From Phycisphaerales bacterium (GTDB lineage: Bacteria; Bacteroidota; Bacteroidia; Chitinophagales; Chitinophagaceae), in the NCBI GenBank assembly GCA_030054025.1, contig JASGCQ010000005.1, forward strand, positions 1 through 55,640: a DNA stretch of 55,640 nucleotides. The letters run 5' to 3'. Below the pieces are notes generated by a model. That model did no database searches. It was not told the origin of the DNA and was given only the letters and a program-made list of their open reading frames with translations. The position numbers and the translations under genes are program-made. Shown one piece after another: positions 34,865 to 43,994 of this stretch (position 1 is its first letter; every line of letters starts with the position of its first letter).

Positions 34865-35848
34865 ATGAAATTTCAGCTCGACATCAATATTCCTTCAATT
34901 CCTCAAAGCATTCGATACAGCGACCAAATATTGCTGATTGGCTCTTGTTTTACAGAGCATATAGCCGACCGATTGGCACAGCATCGTTTTTCAATTTGTA
35001 GCAATCCTAATGGAATATTATTCAATCCTTTGAGTGTAGCCCACAGCCTCAAGGGCTACACTCATCGAAAAAGGTATGACAAAAAAGATTTGTTTTACCT
35101 CAATGAATTGTGGAATAGCTGGAATCATCATACCCAATTTTCAGATATAGATGTGGATAAAGCCTTGGACAATATCAATAGGAAACAAGAAGAGGCATCG
35201 CTAATAACTGAAAAAGCCGATTGGGTGATGATTACTTTGGGTTCAGCATTTCAATATTATCTCAAAGCCGAGAATAAAGCCGTGGCGAATAATCATCGCG
35301 CACCGAGCCAATGGTTTGAAAAAAGGCTCTTGGAAATCGAAGTGATTGTATCAGCATTGTCCGAAACTTTGACTCTGCTACATGAAAAAAATCCGAAAGC
35401 ACAAGTATTGTTTACGATTAGTCCGGTACGCCATATTCGCGATGGAGTGATTGAAAACAATAGGAGCAAGGCAAGGCTGTTAGAAGCGGTACACCAAGTA
35501 TGCAGTCAATTCTCCTTTGCACATTATTTTCCGGCTTATGAACTGGTGATAGATGTATTGCGTGACTATCGTTTTTATGATAATGATTTAGTACACCCCA
35601 ATTTTGCTGCCACATCTTATGTGTGGGAATGCTTTATACATAATTGTATGGACGAATCTACGCGTAATGTGATGCAAGAAGTGTTGGAATTGAGCATTGC
35701 GCAAAATCATAGAGCTCGATTTCCACAAACTCAAAACCACAAAGCATTTTGCCTAAAATATGCTGAGAAAGGAAAATCCTTACAAAAGCAATTCCCTTTT
35801 TTAAACTTGAGCGACATCATTGCCCACTTCGAAAAATCGCTTAGTTAA
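34865..35848 (+). CDS. GSCFA-domain protein
   Basis: A 327-residue protein with the diagnostic LIGSCFTEHIADRL motif that names the family, SNPNGILFNPLSVAHSL and LFTISPVRHIRDG. GSCFA proteins belong to the SGNH-type hydrolase superfamily (the Ser of GSCF and the H of SPVRHIRDG fit that fold) and are of uncertain substrate, probably carbohydrate ester. No signal peptide is seen, so the cytoplasm is the default location. Its stop overlaps the convergent DUF4249 gene by four bases. Confidence 0.9.
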   Translation: MKFQLDINIPSIPQSIRYSDQILLIGSCFTEHIADRLAQHRFSICSNPNGILFNPLSVAHSLKGYTHRKRYDKKDLFYLNELWNSWNHHTQFSDIDVDKALDNINRKQEEASLITEKADWVMITLGSAFQYYLKAENKAVANNHRAPSQWFEKRLLEIEVIVSALSETLTLLHEKNPKAQVLFTISPVRHIRDGVIENNRSKARLLEAVHQVCSQFSFAHYFPAYELVIDVLRDYRFYDNDLVHPNFAATSYVWECFIHNCMDESTRNVMQEVLELSIAQNHRARFPQTQNHKAFCLKYAEKGKSLQKQFPFLNLSDIIAHFEKSLS

Positions 35849-36639
35849 GGGATGATGATTTTACTTTTTCTGAGCGTATGGGCACCAAAGTAGCCTAGAG
35901 CATTGCCCGAAATATTAGATGTGGGGTTGGCGGGAGTTTGACCATCTCCTAAGGCATTTTGAAGTGTGCTGAAGAAATCAAAATTTGCCTTATCGGTGCA
36001 ATTCATCGTAACGATTACGGTATCATTTTCGTCGAAAAGGTCTTGTTCATTTATATTCAATGGTCGAGAGTTTGTTTTACCATCGGTCAATTTATCGTCC
36101 CATGCCTCTGTTGATTTCAATACACTATCATTAATCTGAATGGAAAAACGATAATAGTTTTTGATACCGATTGAATCCTTAAATACAGGAATAACTTGTT
36201 TTTCTTTCTGACCAAAAAAACCAAAGATTTGTAAACGTAAACTATCTATGGTAGCGGCGTAAGGCATTGTACTTTCAGATGTGTAAATGATGCCATCTGC
36301 AAGGGCATTGAGCTTATAGGTATGCCCTGCTACACCCAAGATTTTATGGGTGTAATATGCTCCAGGTTTGTCTTCGCTTAAAGTATCCTTAATGTTAGCG
36401 GTAGCATCTTCTACCCATACCAATGCGCCCACAATAGGTATGGGTGTATTATCGGCACTGAAATTATTCGACTTGCTGAGTAATACAAGATGCTTTGTCA
36501 AGCCGGGTTGGTCGGTAATGATTCCTTCTACCACCACCCTTGGGGCAGTATTTTTCAAATCTACATTAATCACTTTTTGACAAGAGGCAGCAAAAAGAAG
36601 GATACAACTGAGGGCTATAAGATTAAAACTATGTTTCAT
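35845..36639 (-). CDS. DUF4249 family lipoprotein
   Basis: A 264-residue lipoprotein with lipobox FAASC (Cys20) and the DUF4249 beta-rich body (VVVEGIITDQPG, VALVWVEDA-like GALVWVEDA, GVAGHTYKL). In Bacteroidota such lipoproteins usually sit next to a TonB-dependent receptor; here the neighbours are the GSCFA gene and the haem genes, so it is an orphan. At 264 residues it is at the short end of the family, but the C-terminal segment GNALGYFGAHTLRKSKIIIP is intact. Confidence 0.85.
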   Translation of the reverse strand: MKHSFNLIALSCILLFAASCQKVINVDLKNTAPRVVVEGIITDQPGLTKHLVLLSKSNNFSADNTPIPIVGALVWVEDATANIKDTLSEDKPGAYYTHKILGVAGHTYKLNALADGIIYTSESTMPYAATIDSLRLQIFGFFGQKEKQVIPVFKDSIGIKNYYRFSIQINDSVLKSTEAWDDKLTDGKTNSRPLNINEQDLFDENDTVIVTMNCTDKANFDFFSTLQNALGDGQTPANPTSNISGNALGYFGAHTLRKSKIIIP

Positions 36640-36845
36640 GGAGAACTTAAATATTGGTATTAACGGCTAACAAAAAGCCTATTAAATTCACCAATTGAAT
36701 ACGCAAATGTAGGTTAACGATGCACAAAAAATTTGTAGAAATTGTTATAAATCACAACAAGGAATCCAAAAATGCTTATTTTAATGTTAAAATTACGCTT
36801 AGGGTAGATATTGCACAAAAACTTTTGAAACATATAGTCAAAAAA

Positions 36846-37388
36846 TTATTGCTTTCTCCAATACTTGTAAAGCCTGATAGCACTCATCAGCAATGCCATC
36901 AATACAGCTAATCCTATTAAAGCCCATACCAGGCTCATTTCTTGTTTTACAACCACAAGCATTACAATTGCAATCAAGAAAATAGTTGCCACTTCATTCC
37001 ATACTCGAAGTTGCTGGGAAGTAAACCTAAATACACCTGCACATTGTTGTTTGAAAATAACATGCAATGAAAAGTGATAGGCATAGAGGGCTATCACAAA
37101 AATCAATTTTAATAAGAGCCAACGAAAAGATGGTTCGAAAATGAGCTGCCACCAACCCATCTCTATCAAAAGCCATGGACCAAAAATAAGTGTCAATATA
37201 GCTGAGGGCCAAGTAATGCCATACCAGAGCCTTTTCATCATCAAGGTGAATTGTGCTTGAAGTGCTGCTCGAACTTCAGGAGTTTTATCTGTAGCTTCGG
37301 TATTGTAGATGAATAGACGTGGTATGTAAAACATACCTGCAAACCAAGTGACAATGAAAATAATATGCAGTGCTTTGAGGTAGAGCAT
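36846..37388 (-). CDS. hemJ: HemJ-type protoporphyrinogen IX oxidase (CopD-like)
   Basis: A 180-residue four-helix membrane protein with the conserved start LKALHIIFIVTWFAGMFY (His8 being the candidate haem ligand) and RLFIYNTEA. HemJ oxidises protoporphyrinogen IX to protoporphyrin IX, the step before ferrochelatase, and hemH lies 19 bases upstream on the same strand, so the pair catalyses consecutive reactions. It is distinguished from copper-resistance CopD by its length and N-terminus. Confidence 0.88.
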   Translation of the reverse strand: MLYLKALHIIFIVTWFAGMFYIPRLFIYNTEATDKTPEVRAALQAQFTLMMKRLWYGITWPSAILTLIFGPWLLIEMGWWQLIFEPSFRWLLLKLIFVIALYAYHFSLHVIFKQQCAGVFRFTSQQLRVWNEVATIFLIAIVMLVVVKQEMSLVWALIGLAVLMALLMSAIRLYKYWRKQ

Positions 37389-37407
37389 TATCTTTTATTT
37401 AAAACCA

Positions 37408-38430
37408 TTATTGGAGCCAACTTGCAACCGCCTTTACCCATTCGGGATGCACGTTCATGCAAGGAATCATTTGATATGTTTCGCCTCCGGCTTCGATAAA
37501 AATTTCTTTACCGCGCATTTCGATTTCTTCGAGTGTTTCTAAGCAATCGCTCACAAAAGCAGGGCAAAGAATTAATAGTTTTTTGATACCTTCTTTAGGC
37601 ATATCCGCAAGTCTGAAATCGGTATAGGGCTTTAGCCATGGCTCTCTACCCAAGCGGCTCTGAAACGCATAACTATATTTTTCTTTGGGAATATTCAGTT
37701 GGTTCATTACCAAATTCATTGTTTCGAGGCATTGATGTCTGTAACAAGTTTTATGGGCTTCGGAGGGTAGTTTGCAACAATTATCGCAACTCAGGCAATG
37801 GTTGTGGGTAGGGTCGCTCACAGCTAGATGTCGCTCAGGAATACCATGAAAACTAAATAGGATATGATTGTAGTCTTGTTGCAAATAGGGTGCTATGTTG
37901 GCACTCATAGCGTTGATGTATTCTGCTTTGTTGTAGTAAGGCGCAATAATATTCAGTTGGAATGAATAAGATTCTTTAGCATGAATTTCTTGAGCATAGA
38001 CCACACCTGTCTCAAAGCTACTCATAGCATAATGAGGATACATGGGCACCAGAATCACTTCTTTAAGGTTGGGCATGGTGGCTGCCAATTTATCGAAAGC
38101 TGCTTTGGGTGACGGATTGGCATAACGCATGGCTATTTCTACCGGATATTCGGTATAAGCCTGCACTGCTTCTTTAAGTTTTTTGCTGATGACGATAAGG
38201 GGGGAGCCTTCATTAGTCCAAATTGTCTTGTAAGCATGTGCCGATTTTGGCGCACGAAAAGGAACAATGATTCCTTTTACCAATAACAAGCGAAATAGAT
38301 AACTATATTTGTCTATTACGCGATTGTCCATCAAAAATTCATTGAGGTATCTGCGTACATCTTTTACTTCAGGAGAATCGGGCGAGCCGAGGTTCATCAG
38401 CACAACGGCCTTTTCAGCATTTAAATTCAT
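37408..38430 (-). CDS. hemH: Ferrochelatase
   Basis: Inserts Fe2+ into protoporphyrin IX. The 340 residues carry the family signatures: LMNLGSPDSPEVKDVRRYLNEF (in parts), NEGSPL, MRYANPSP, the active-site His195 in FSFHGIPERHL, and the C-terminal Glu of SDCLETLEEI. A cluster of Cys residues (CLSCDNCCKL and CYRHQC, about 212-235) may bind a metal or FeS cluster, as some bacterial members do (inference). It is followed by hemJ in a two-gene haem operon. Confidence 0.96.
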   Translation of the reverse strand: MNLNAEKAVVLMNLGSPDSPEVKDVRRYLNEFLMDNRVIDKYSYLFRLLLVKGIIVPFRAPKSAHAYKTIWTNEGSPLIVISKKLKEAVQAYTEYPVEIAMRYANPSPKAAFDKLAATMPNLKEVILVPMYPHYAMSSFETGVVYAQEIHAKESYSFQLNIIAPYYNKAEYINAMSANIAPYLQQDYNHILFSFHGIPERHLAVSDPTHNHCLSCDNCCKLPSEAHKTCYRHQCLETMNLVMNQLNIPKEKYSYAFQSRLGREPWLKPYTDFRLADMPKEGIKKLLILCPAFVSDCLETLEEIEMRGKEIFIEAGGETYQMIPCMNVHPEWVKAVASWLQ

Positions 38431-38536
38431 ATCTATATCAATCTACGAGCGAAATTAATCGAAAGTTTTGGCAAAATAGGTGTTGGTAAAAATTAAGAGT
38501 TTTGGGCTTTTTGAATCAAGTTTGCTATTTGCACTG

Positions 38537-38544
38537 TAAGTTTG
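38537..38544 (+). promoter_or_regulatory. -7 element TAAGTTTG seven bases before the TPR gene
   Basis: TAAGTTTG matches TAnnTTTG; the ATG at 38552 follows after seven bases. TTTG occurs 12 and 23 bases upstream, neither at the classical distance. Confidence 0.5.
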
Positions 38545-38551
38545 CAAGCAA

Positions 38552-39649
38552 ATGAACAGCAAATTATTTTTAATTTATATTCTTTCTCTCTTGCTGATTG
38601 TCCATCCCAGCTGTGCTTGGGCTCAAGAATGGTCGTCTCCGGAGGTGGAACAAATGTACCAACAAGGAATGCTGGCTTTAAGCAAGGCAAACGCCAGCGA
38701 GGCTACCGCCATTTTTCAGAAGATAAAGATTGTTGAGCCGAATAATTTTTTGATTAAAAAATCTTTGGCTCAATCCTATCAACTTTCGGGTTTTCAAAAA
38801 ATGGCTTTGAACGAACTGGAGCCTTTATTTGCGAATAATACTACTGATGCAGAATGTTATAGAATCGCTGCACAAGCGAATATGAACAGCCAAGAAGATA
38901 AAAAAGCATTGAAAGTATTGGCAGATGGCATTGCCCGATGTCCAAAATCTGGATTGCTGTATTACGAGCGAGGTATTATTTACAAACAACAAAAAAACTA
39001 CGAAAATGCCTTAAAGTCTTGGCTAGATGGTATTGCCGCTGACCCCAACTATCACCTCAATTACCACGAGGCAGCTATTGCTTACGTACAGACAGAGCAG
39101 ATGGTTTGGGCAATTATTTATGGTGAGATTTTTGTAAACAAAGAACCAAATACGAAGCGAGGTAACGATATGCGCATTTTGATGCTTGATGCGTATCAAA
39201 AATTATTTTTTACTCCTTCGAAAAACCCCAATGCGAATACCATCAACAAACCTAAAAGTTTTGAAGAAGCAGTTAAAAAAAACTATCTGAGTTTATTTTT
39301 TGTAGTGAGCGATGGTATTAATACTGAAAATTTGACCATGTTGCGCACTCGTTTTATGGTGAATTGGCAAAATATTTATGCAGCTCAATATCCTTTCGGC
39401 TTATTTGATTATTGGGATGATATGATGCGCAATGGTCATTTTGACGCCTATAGTCAATGGGTTTTCGGTAAAGTAGAAAACCCTCAATTATATGATAATT
39501 GGATGAGTACTTTTGGCGATGACATGAATAATTTTTTAGAATATCGTGCTAAAAAGCAACCAAACATTACAGTAAAAGACAATTACAACACGAATCGTAA
39601 TTTTAAAGGATTTTTTGATTTCCCAAAAGATAGGGCAGCAAAACGTTAA
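38552..39649 (+). CDS. Exported TPR-repeat protein
   Basis: A 365-residue protein with a signal peptide (about 1-24, ending AWAQ), and TPR-type helical repeats between residues 30 and 220 (for instance MALSKANASEATAIF, LKSWLDGIAADPNYHLNYHEA). The C-terminal 140 residues are not TPR and include GLFDYWDDMMRNGHFDAYSQW. It is followed after 79 bases by the SurA-like chaperone gene, so a role in envelope-protein handling is likely by context. Not recognised beyond the repeats. Confidence 0.75.
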   Translation: MNSKLFLIYILSLLLIVHPSCAWAQEWSSPEVEQMYQQGMLALSKANASEATAIFQKIKIVEPNNFLIKKSLAQSYQLSGFQKMALNELEPLFANNTTDAECYRIAAQANMNSQEDKKALKVLADGIARCPKSGLLYYERGIIYKQQKNYENALKSWLDGIAADPNYHLNYHEAAIAYVQTEQMVWAIIYGEIFVNKEPNTKRGNDMRILMLDAYQKLFFTPSKNPNANTINKPKSFEEAVKKNYLSLFFVVSDGINTENLTMLRTRFMVNWQNIYAAQYPFGLFDYWDDMMRNGHFDAYSQWVFGKVENPQLYDNWMSTFGDDMNNFLEYRAKKQPNITVKDNYNTNRNFKGFFDFPKDRAAKR

Positions 39650-39728
39650 ATTAAATTACAGGCTTTATCTATTCTATGGGCAAAGCCCTATTTTTGTGTT
39701 CTGTCTATTTTTTCAGACTATATTTTCT

Positions 39729-41120
39729 ATGAATTTATTAATGCCTTTGCGCTTAGTGCCTCTTTTTAAAAGTATCCTACCGATATTATTCTTATTCAGT
39801 AATTCTGTATGCCTTGCACAAAATCAAAGTGCCGATAGGATTATCGCTAAAATAGGTAAAGGGCGCATCATTCTCGAATCAGAATTAGAACAAAATTTTG
39901 CTCAATACAAAGCCGAAAATCCTCAATTGAGCGACAGTATTAAATGTACTTTGCTGCAAGAAATGATTTTTCAAAAAATATTGGCCGAACAAGCTAGCAT
40001 GGACAGCATTTTTGTACGAGAAGAAGATGTTGATGCAAATATGGATCAACGTATTCGTTATTTTATCGGTCAGGCAGGCTCACAAGAACGTTTGGAACAG
40101 CAAATGGGCAAAACGATTTATCAGATGAAAGACGAAAATCGGGACATGATTAAGGAGTCTATGGTTGCTGATAAAATGAAAAGCGAAATTTTGGCGGGCG
40201 TAAAGATTACGCCTACAGAAGTAAAAAAATATTTCGACAAAATACCGACAGATAGCCTACCCTACTTACCAGCTACTGTAGAAATTGGACAAATTGTAAT
40301 AGACCCTCCTGTGAGTCCCGAATTAGACAATTATGCGCATACAAAACTTGAGGATATACGCAAACAAATTAAAGATGAAGGTAAAAGCTTTGAAAGCATG
40401 GCGGGCATTTACAGTGCCGACCCTGGCAGCAGAGACCTTGGTGGCGACCTGGGCTGGGTAGAGCATGGGCAAATGGTGCCTGAATTTGAAAAAGCGGGCT
40501 TCAAACTGCAAGTAAGCGAAATCTCACCCATTGTAAAGACTGAGTATGGCTACCATATTATCCAAATGGTAGAACGTCAAGGGGAGAAATGTCATTTGCG
40601 ACATATATTGATTCGCCCTGAGCGCACTACTGCCGACTTCAAAGCCTCTTTATTAAAACTGGATAGTGTTCGCTCCGAGCTGATTACGGGTAAGATTACC
40701 TTTCAAATTGCAGTAGGAAAATATAGTAATGATAAAAGCAGCAAAAATACTGGAGGTATGGTAACTGACCCCAGAACGAGCAGTTCGAAATTGCACATAA
40801 AAGATTTAGACCCTGCCATGGTGTTGGCAATTGACAGCTTAAGCCCTGATAGTTATTCTCAGCCTCAAATTTATGCCAATGCTCAAACTGGCGACAAATC
40901 TTGCCGTTTGATTTATCTCAAATCGCGCACACAGCCGCACAAAGCCAATTTGATAGACGATTACAATAACATACAAGATGTAGCACTCAAGCAAAAGCAA
41001 ATAGACCATCAGAGTAAATGGCTGCAAGAAAAACTACCCACTTATTATATCAAAATTGATAAGCAATATCAAAGTTGTCCTGAATTAATTCCATGGATGG
41101 CAGCTATAAACAAAAAATAA
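39729..41120 (+). CDS. surA: Periplasmic peptidyl-prolyl isomerase, SurA-like
   Basis: About 463 residues with a signal peptide ending LAQNQ, an N-terminal chaperone region (about 30-180, GKGRIILESELEQNFAQYK, read in parts) and two parvulin PpiC domains; the first is marked by YSADPGSRDLGGDLGWVEHG and GYHIIQMVER, the second by RHILIRPER and a partly degenerate YSNDKSSKNTGG. SurA-type proteins chaperone outer-membrane proteins and lipoproteins. The start is taken at ATG 39729, giving a normal signal peptide; the next ATG at 39741 is also possible, and the frame extends further up without a signal-like start. Confidence 0.85.
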   Translation: MNLLMPLRLVPLFKSILPILFLFSNSVCLAQNQSADRIIAKIGKGRIILESELEQNFAQYKAENPQLSDSIKCTLLQEMIFQKILAEQASMDSIFVREEDVDANMDQRIRYFIGQAGSQERLEQQMGKTIYQMKDENRDMIKESMVADKMKSEILAGVKITPTEVKKYFDKIPTDSLPYLPATVEIGQIVIDPPVSPELDNYAHTKLEDIRKQIKDEGKSFESMAGIYSADPGSRDLGGDLGWVEHGQMVPEFEKAGFKLQVSEISPIVKTEYGYHIIQMVERQGEKCHLRHILIRPERTTADFKASLLKLDSVRSELITGKITFQIAVGKYSNDKSSKNTGGMVTDPRTSSSKLHIKDLDPAMVLAIDSLSPDSYSQPQIYANAQTGDKSCRLIYLKSRTQPHKANLIDDYNNIQDVALKQKQIDHQSKWLQEKLPTYYIKIDKQYQSCPELIPWMAAINKK

Positions 41121-41125
41121 GTGCG

Positions 41126-42217
41126 CTAAAATACTTTTTTCAAGCCGTGAGGCAATCGCTTTTCGACATCCCCGAAACGATAACCTGCGGATACTTGAAA
41201 ATCGTTAAAATTGCTAGTGATGATGGTAGGGGATAAGATATAATCTTGAGAAGAAGCTTTCAATCTTAAATTGACAAATACCCTTTTACCGTTGTATCCT
41301 GTATTGATAATTAATTTGCCTGTAATTGAGAAGTTACCATAATTGATATATCCAGCTTTTGTTTCCAAGCTGTGATAATATAATCCAGTTCCCAAAAACA
41401 CTGAAGGTGCAAAATATAATTTCCCTCTTGCTGCCACTAAATTGAGTCCATAACCAGGCATAATATCCGCTCCTACAAACAACATTTTCTTCAGACCTAC
41501 AAACTTACCGTGATACTCCTTTATGTTTAAAGAGTCGGGCAAGAAAGAATTTGCGCTATTAAATTTTTGCATCAAAGGATTAAATTCTAGCAAAAAAGAG
41601 CCAGCGGAGTGTTTTTGAATTTCATCTTGGTATTGCGCTGCGCGAAAAGAGAAGTTTTTTGCATTATTAACATAGGTAAAATTGAACCCTACTTTTGTAA
41701 GATTGATTTCTTTTTGTAGGATATAGCCCCCCTTTTTTGCTTCGGGTATCAATAAACCGTTATAATGTTCGAAATAGGCTTTAAATCCTACTTGTCGCCA
41801 AAAATAAGCGGTAGATAGCGAGATATTATTAATGCCTTTTACTGTGTTATCTAAATATGTACCCGGGATGCCTTTACTGATAATAATACAAAGAAATTTA
41901 TAGTTTAATTCTACGCCTATGTATGAAGAGTTGTTGGCATTATAAACAAAGGGATTGTGATTCTTATCTTTCAAGGACGAGAACTCATAATCAAGGTTAG
42001 AACGTCCAAAAAATAATTGTGCATTGTTCTTCAATTTGAATTTGCCAATTTTATTGGTATCAACAAATAACAACTTTTTTTTGAACAATCGAAAACCTAA
42101 ATCAAAATCGGTTTTTGCTTGAGCTTCCATATCCGACTGTGCCCAAGTATTCAAAGAACACATGGTCAAAAGCAAAATCAGCAATACTTTTATTGGTAGC
42201 TTCAAAGTTTTCACCAA
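41126..42217 (-). CDS. DUF4421 family outer-membrane beta-barrel protein
   Basis: A 363-residue protein with a signal peptide (1-26, ending NTWAQ), the DUF4421 pattern (LFFGRSNLDYEFSSLKDKN, GVELNYKFL, and GYRFGDVEKRLPHGLKKVF at the end) and a high content of alternating aromatic strands consistent with a beta-barrel. Function of the family is unknown. It is the last gene of the minus-strand run headed by the STAS protein, so it may be involved in export or assembly of the product (inference). Confidence 0.8.
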   Translation of the reverse strand: MVKTLKLPIKVLLILLLTMCSLNTWAQSDMEAQAKTDFDLGFRLFKKKLLFVDTNKIGKFKLKNNAQLFFGRSNLDYEFSSLKDKNHNPFVYNANNSSYIGVELNYKFLCIIISKGIPGTYLDNTVKGINNISLSTAYFWRQVGFKAYFEHYNGLLIPEAKKGGYILQKEINLTKVGFNFTYVNNAKNFSFRAAQYQDEIQKHSAGSFLLEFNPLMQKFNSANSFLPDSLNIKEYHGKFVGLKKMLFVGADIMPGYGLNLVAARGKLYFAPSVFLGTGLYYHSLETKAGYINYGNFSITGKLIINTGYNGKRVFVNLRLKASSQDYILSPTIITSNFNDFQVSAGYRFGDVEKRLPHGLKKVF

Positions 42218-42246
42218 TCCTAGGGGTTTGTTTAGTGCAAAAGTAA

Positions 42247-43050
42247 TTAGTGTTTTGATATAAATGAAGATGGATTCTTATTAATATAATCTATTGTTTG
42301 TTCAAAATGTACGTCAGTTTTTGATAGAAAGTATTGAATAAACTGCTTCAATCTATCCACCAATAATTGACCATTCGGCTTTATGATATAGGATGGAATT
42401 TTGAACATGGACAAATCGGCAAACTCCCAAGGGTGAAAATAAATATGTAATAAACCCGTCCTATTCAATGTCATTTTGCACAAATTGAGGTATAAGTTGA
42501 AGGGGAAATTCTTGAAAGCCAACCAAAATAAAGGTATCCGAACAATTGGCACTACAGAGGTAGGTATTTCTATATAGTTCGATTCTTGATACGGTTTTGT
42601 GGGCTTCGCCAGATAATTATACTTACCTGGCAAGTAGGTTGGGTTGATTGATGAATCGTAAATATAACCCGCCTCACCAATCAGAGATTTATCAAAATCC
42701 TTCATATTGGGCATTCTAAAGCCATAAATTGGGGCATTGATAATTTCTTCGAGGCAAATTTTGGAATTGAGAATATCCGCAGGCTTAAAACTACTATGGT
42801 AAAAAGTATGCGAAGCAATTTCATGATGTTGTGCAATTTCGCAAATCAACTCTGGATAATGCAAGGCAAAATTGGCAGTGGTATAAAAGGTACAAGCAGG
42901 ATGTTGTAATTCTTGAAGCAAATCAAACAGATTCTTCAAGCCCAAATAACCGTAATGAAGCTGTTTGTCTTTTGTCAAACGAATACGATGCCGCAAAGGG
43001 GTATCAAATTCTTCTACATCAAACGATAGTAATATTGTTTTATCCTTCAT
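42247..43050 (-). CDS. Polysaccharide deacetylase (DUF3473-type)
   Basis: A 267-residue NodB-fold deacetylase: LSFDVEEFDTPLRHR (metal-binding Asp/Glu), EIASHTFYHSSFK (the HxxxxH metal motif), YGFRMPNMKDFD, and LHIYFHPWEFAD with the C-terminal His. DUF3473-type members occur with glycosyltransferases in exopolysaccharide loci. The ATG at 43050 (MKDKTILLSFDVEEF) is used because the longer frame runs 84 bases into the upstream glycosyltransferase gene, though a real overlap of 11 bases remains. Confidence 0.9.
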   Translation of the reverse strand: MKDKTILLSFDVEEFDTPLRHRIRLTKDKQLHYGYLGLKNLFDLLQELQHPACTFYTTANFALHYPELICEIAQHHEIASHTFYHSSFKPADILNSKICLEEIINAPIYGFRMPNMKDFDKSLIGEAGYIYDSSINPTYLPGKYNYLAKPTKPYQESNYIEIPTSVVPIVRIPLFWLAFKNFPFNLYLNLCKMTLNRTGLLHIYFHPWEFADLSMFKIPSYIIKPNGQLLVDRLKQFIQYFLSKTDVHFEQTIDYINKNPSSFISKH

Positions 43051-43984
43051 TCGGTTCTGAATAAGTGTTTTCGCCAATGATGTATAAAGGTCTGTTTTTA
43101 GATTGTATAAATATACGAGATAGGTACAAACCAAAAATGCCCATAATGATTAATTGTATACCACTAAAAAATGAAATGATGATGAGTGTACTAGACCATC
43201 CGGGTACTACATGACCACTGAATAAACTAATCAAAGTGTATATCAAAATCAGGATGCTGCTGCTTGAGCAAATAAAGCCGGCATAAATGGAAAAATAAAG
43301 TGGCTTGGAGCTAAATGAAATGATACCATTTACGGCCAAACGAAGCATTTTATTAAAAGAGTATTTACTTTTTCCGTGAATACGATTTTCTGCATTGAAG
43401 GCAATTTCTGTAGTTTTAAAACCGACCCATCGAGTCAACCCTCTCAAAAACAAATCAATCTCATTGAGCTTCTTAAAAACATCCACCACCTTTTTATCCA
43501 AAAGCCTAAAATCACTTTCTCCATATTCTAGCGGAATAGAGGATAATGTGTTGATGGTTTTGTAGTAGAGGTAGGAGCTAATTTTTTTAAAAATACCTAC
43601 TTTGCCGTAATTGATTCGTTTGGTAATCACAATCTCATAACCCTCTTCCCATTTTTGTATCATAGCGGGCAATAAGGAAGGTGGATGCTGCAAATCTCCA
43701 TCCATAGATATGACACAATCTCCTTTTGCCATATCCAATCCAGCTTTTAACGCCAATTGATGACCAAAATTTTTGACAAAAGATATGTACCTAACAAAGC
43801 TATATTTTTGAGCAACTTCTTGAAGAAATTGATAGGTTTGCATATCGCTACTCCCATCATTCACAAATAATATCTCATATTTATATTTTAGGTGAATATG
43901 TATGATTTCCTCTACAATAGCAGCGATATTTTCAGCTTCATTATAGACAGGGATAACTATTGTTATTAATTTAGTGTCTTTCAT
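43040..43984 (-). CDS. Family 2 glycosyltransferase with C-terminal membrane anchor (GtrB-like)
   Basis: A 314-residue enzyme with the N-terminal IVIPVYNEAENI, FVNDGSSD and the catalytic DGDLQHPPSLLP, the pattern of dolichol-phosphate-mannose-synthase/GtrB-like enzymes, and two hydrophobic segments near residues 232-258 and 270-290. These enzymes load a sugar onto the undecaprenyl-phosphate carrier for later transfer. The deacetylase gene overlaps its 3' end by 11 bases and the polytopic gene lies upstream, as expected in a glycan-modification operon. Confidence 0.92.
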   Translation of the reverse strand: MKDTKLITIVIPVYNEAENIAAIVEEIIHIHLKYKYEILFVNDGSSDMQTYQFLQEVAQKYSFVRYISFVKNFGHQLALKAGLDMAKGDCVISMDGDLQHPPSLLPAMIQKWEEGYEIVITKRINYGKVGIFKKISSYLYYKTINTLSSIPLEYGESDFRLLDKKVVDVFKKLNEIDLFLRGLTRWVGFKTTEIAFNAENRIHGKSKYSFNKMLRLAVNGIISFSSKPLYFSIYAGFICSSSSILILIYTLISLFSGHVVPGWSSTLIIISFFSGIQLIIMGIFGLYLSRIFIQSKNRPLYIIGENTYSEPNEG

Positions 43985-43994
43985 AGTGTATGGT

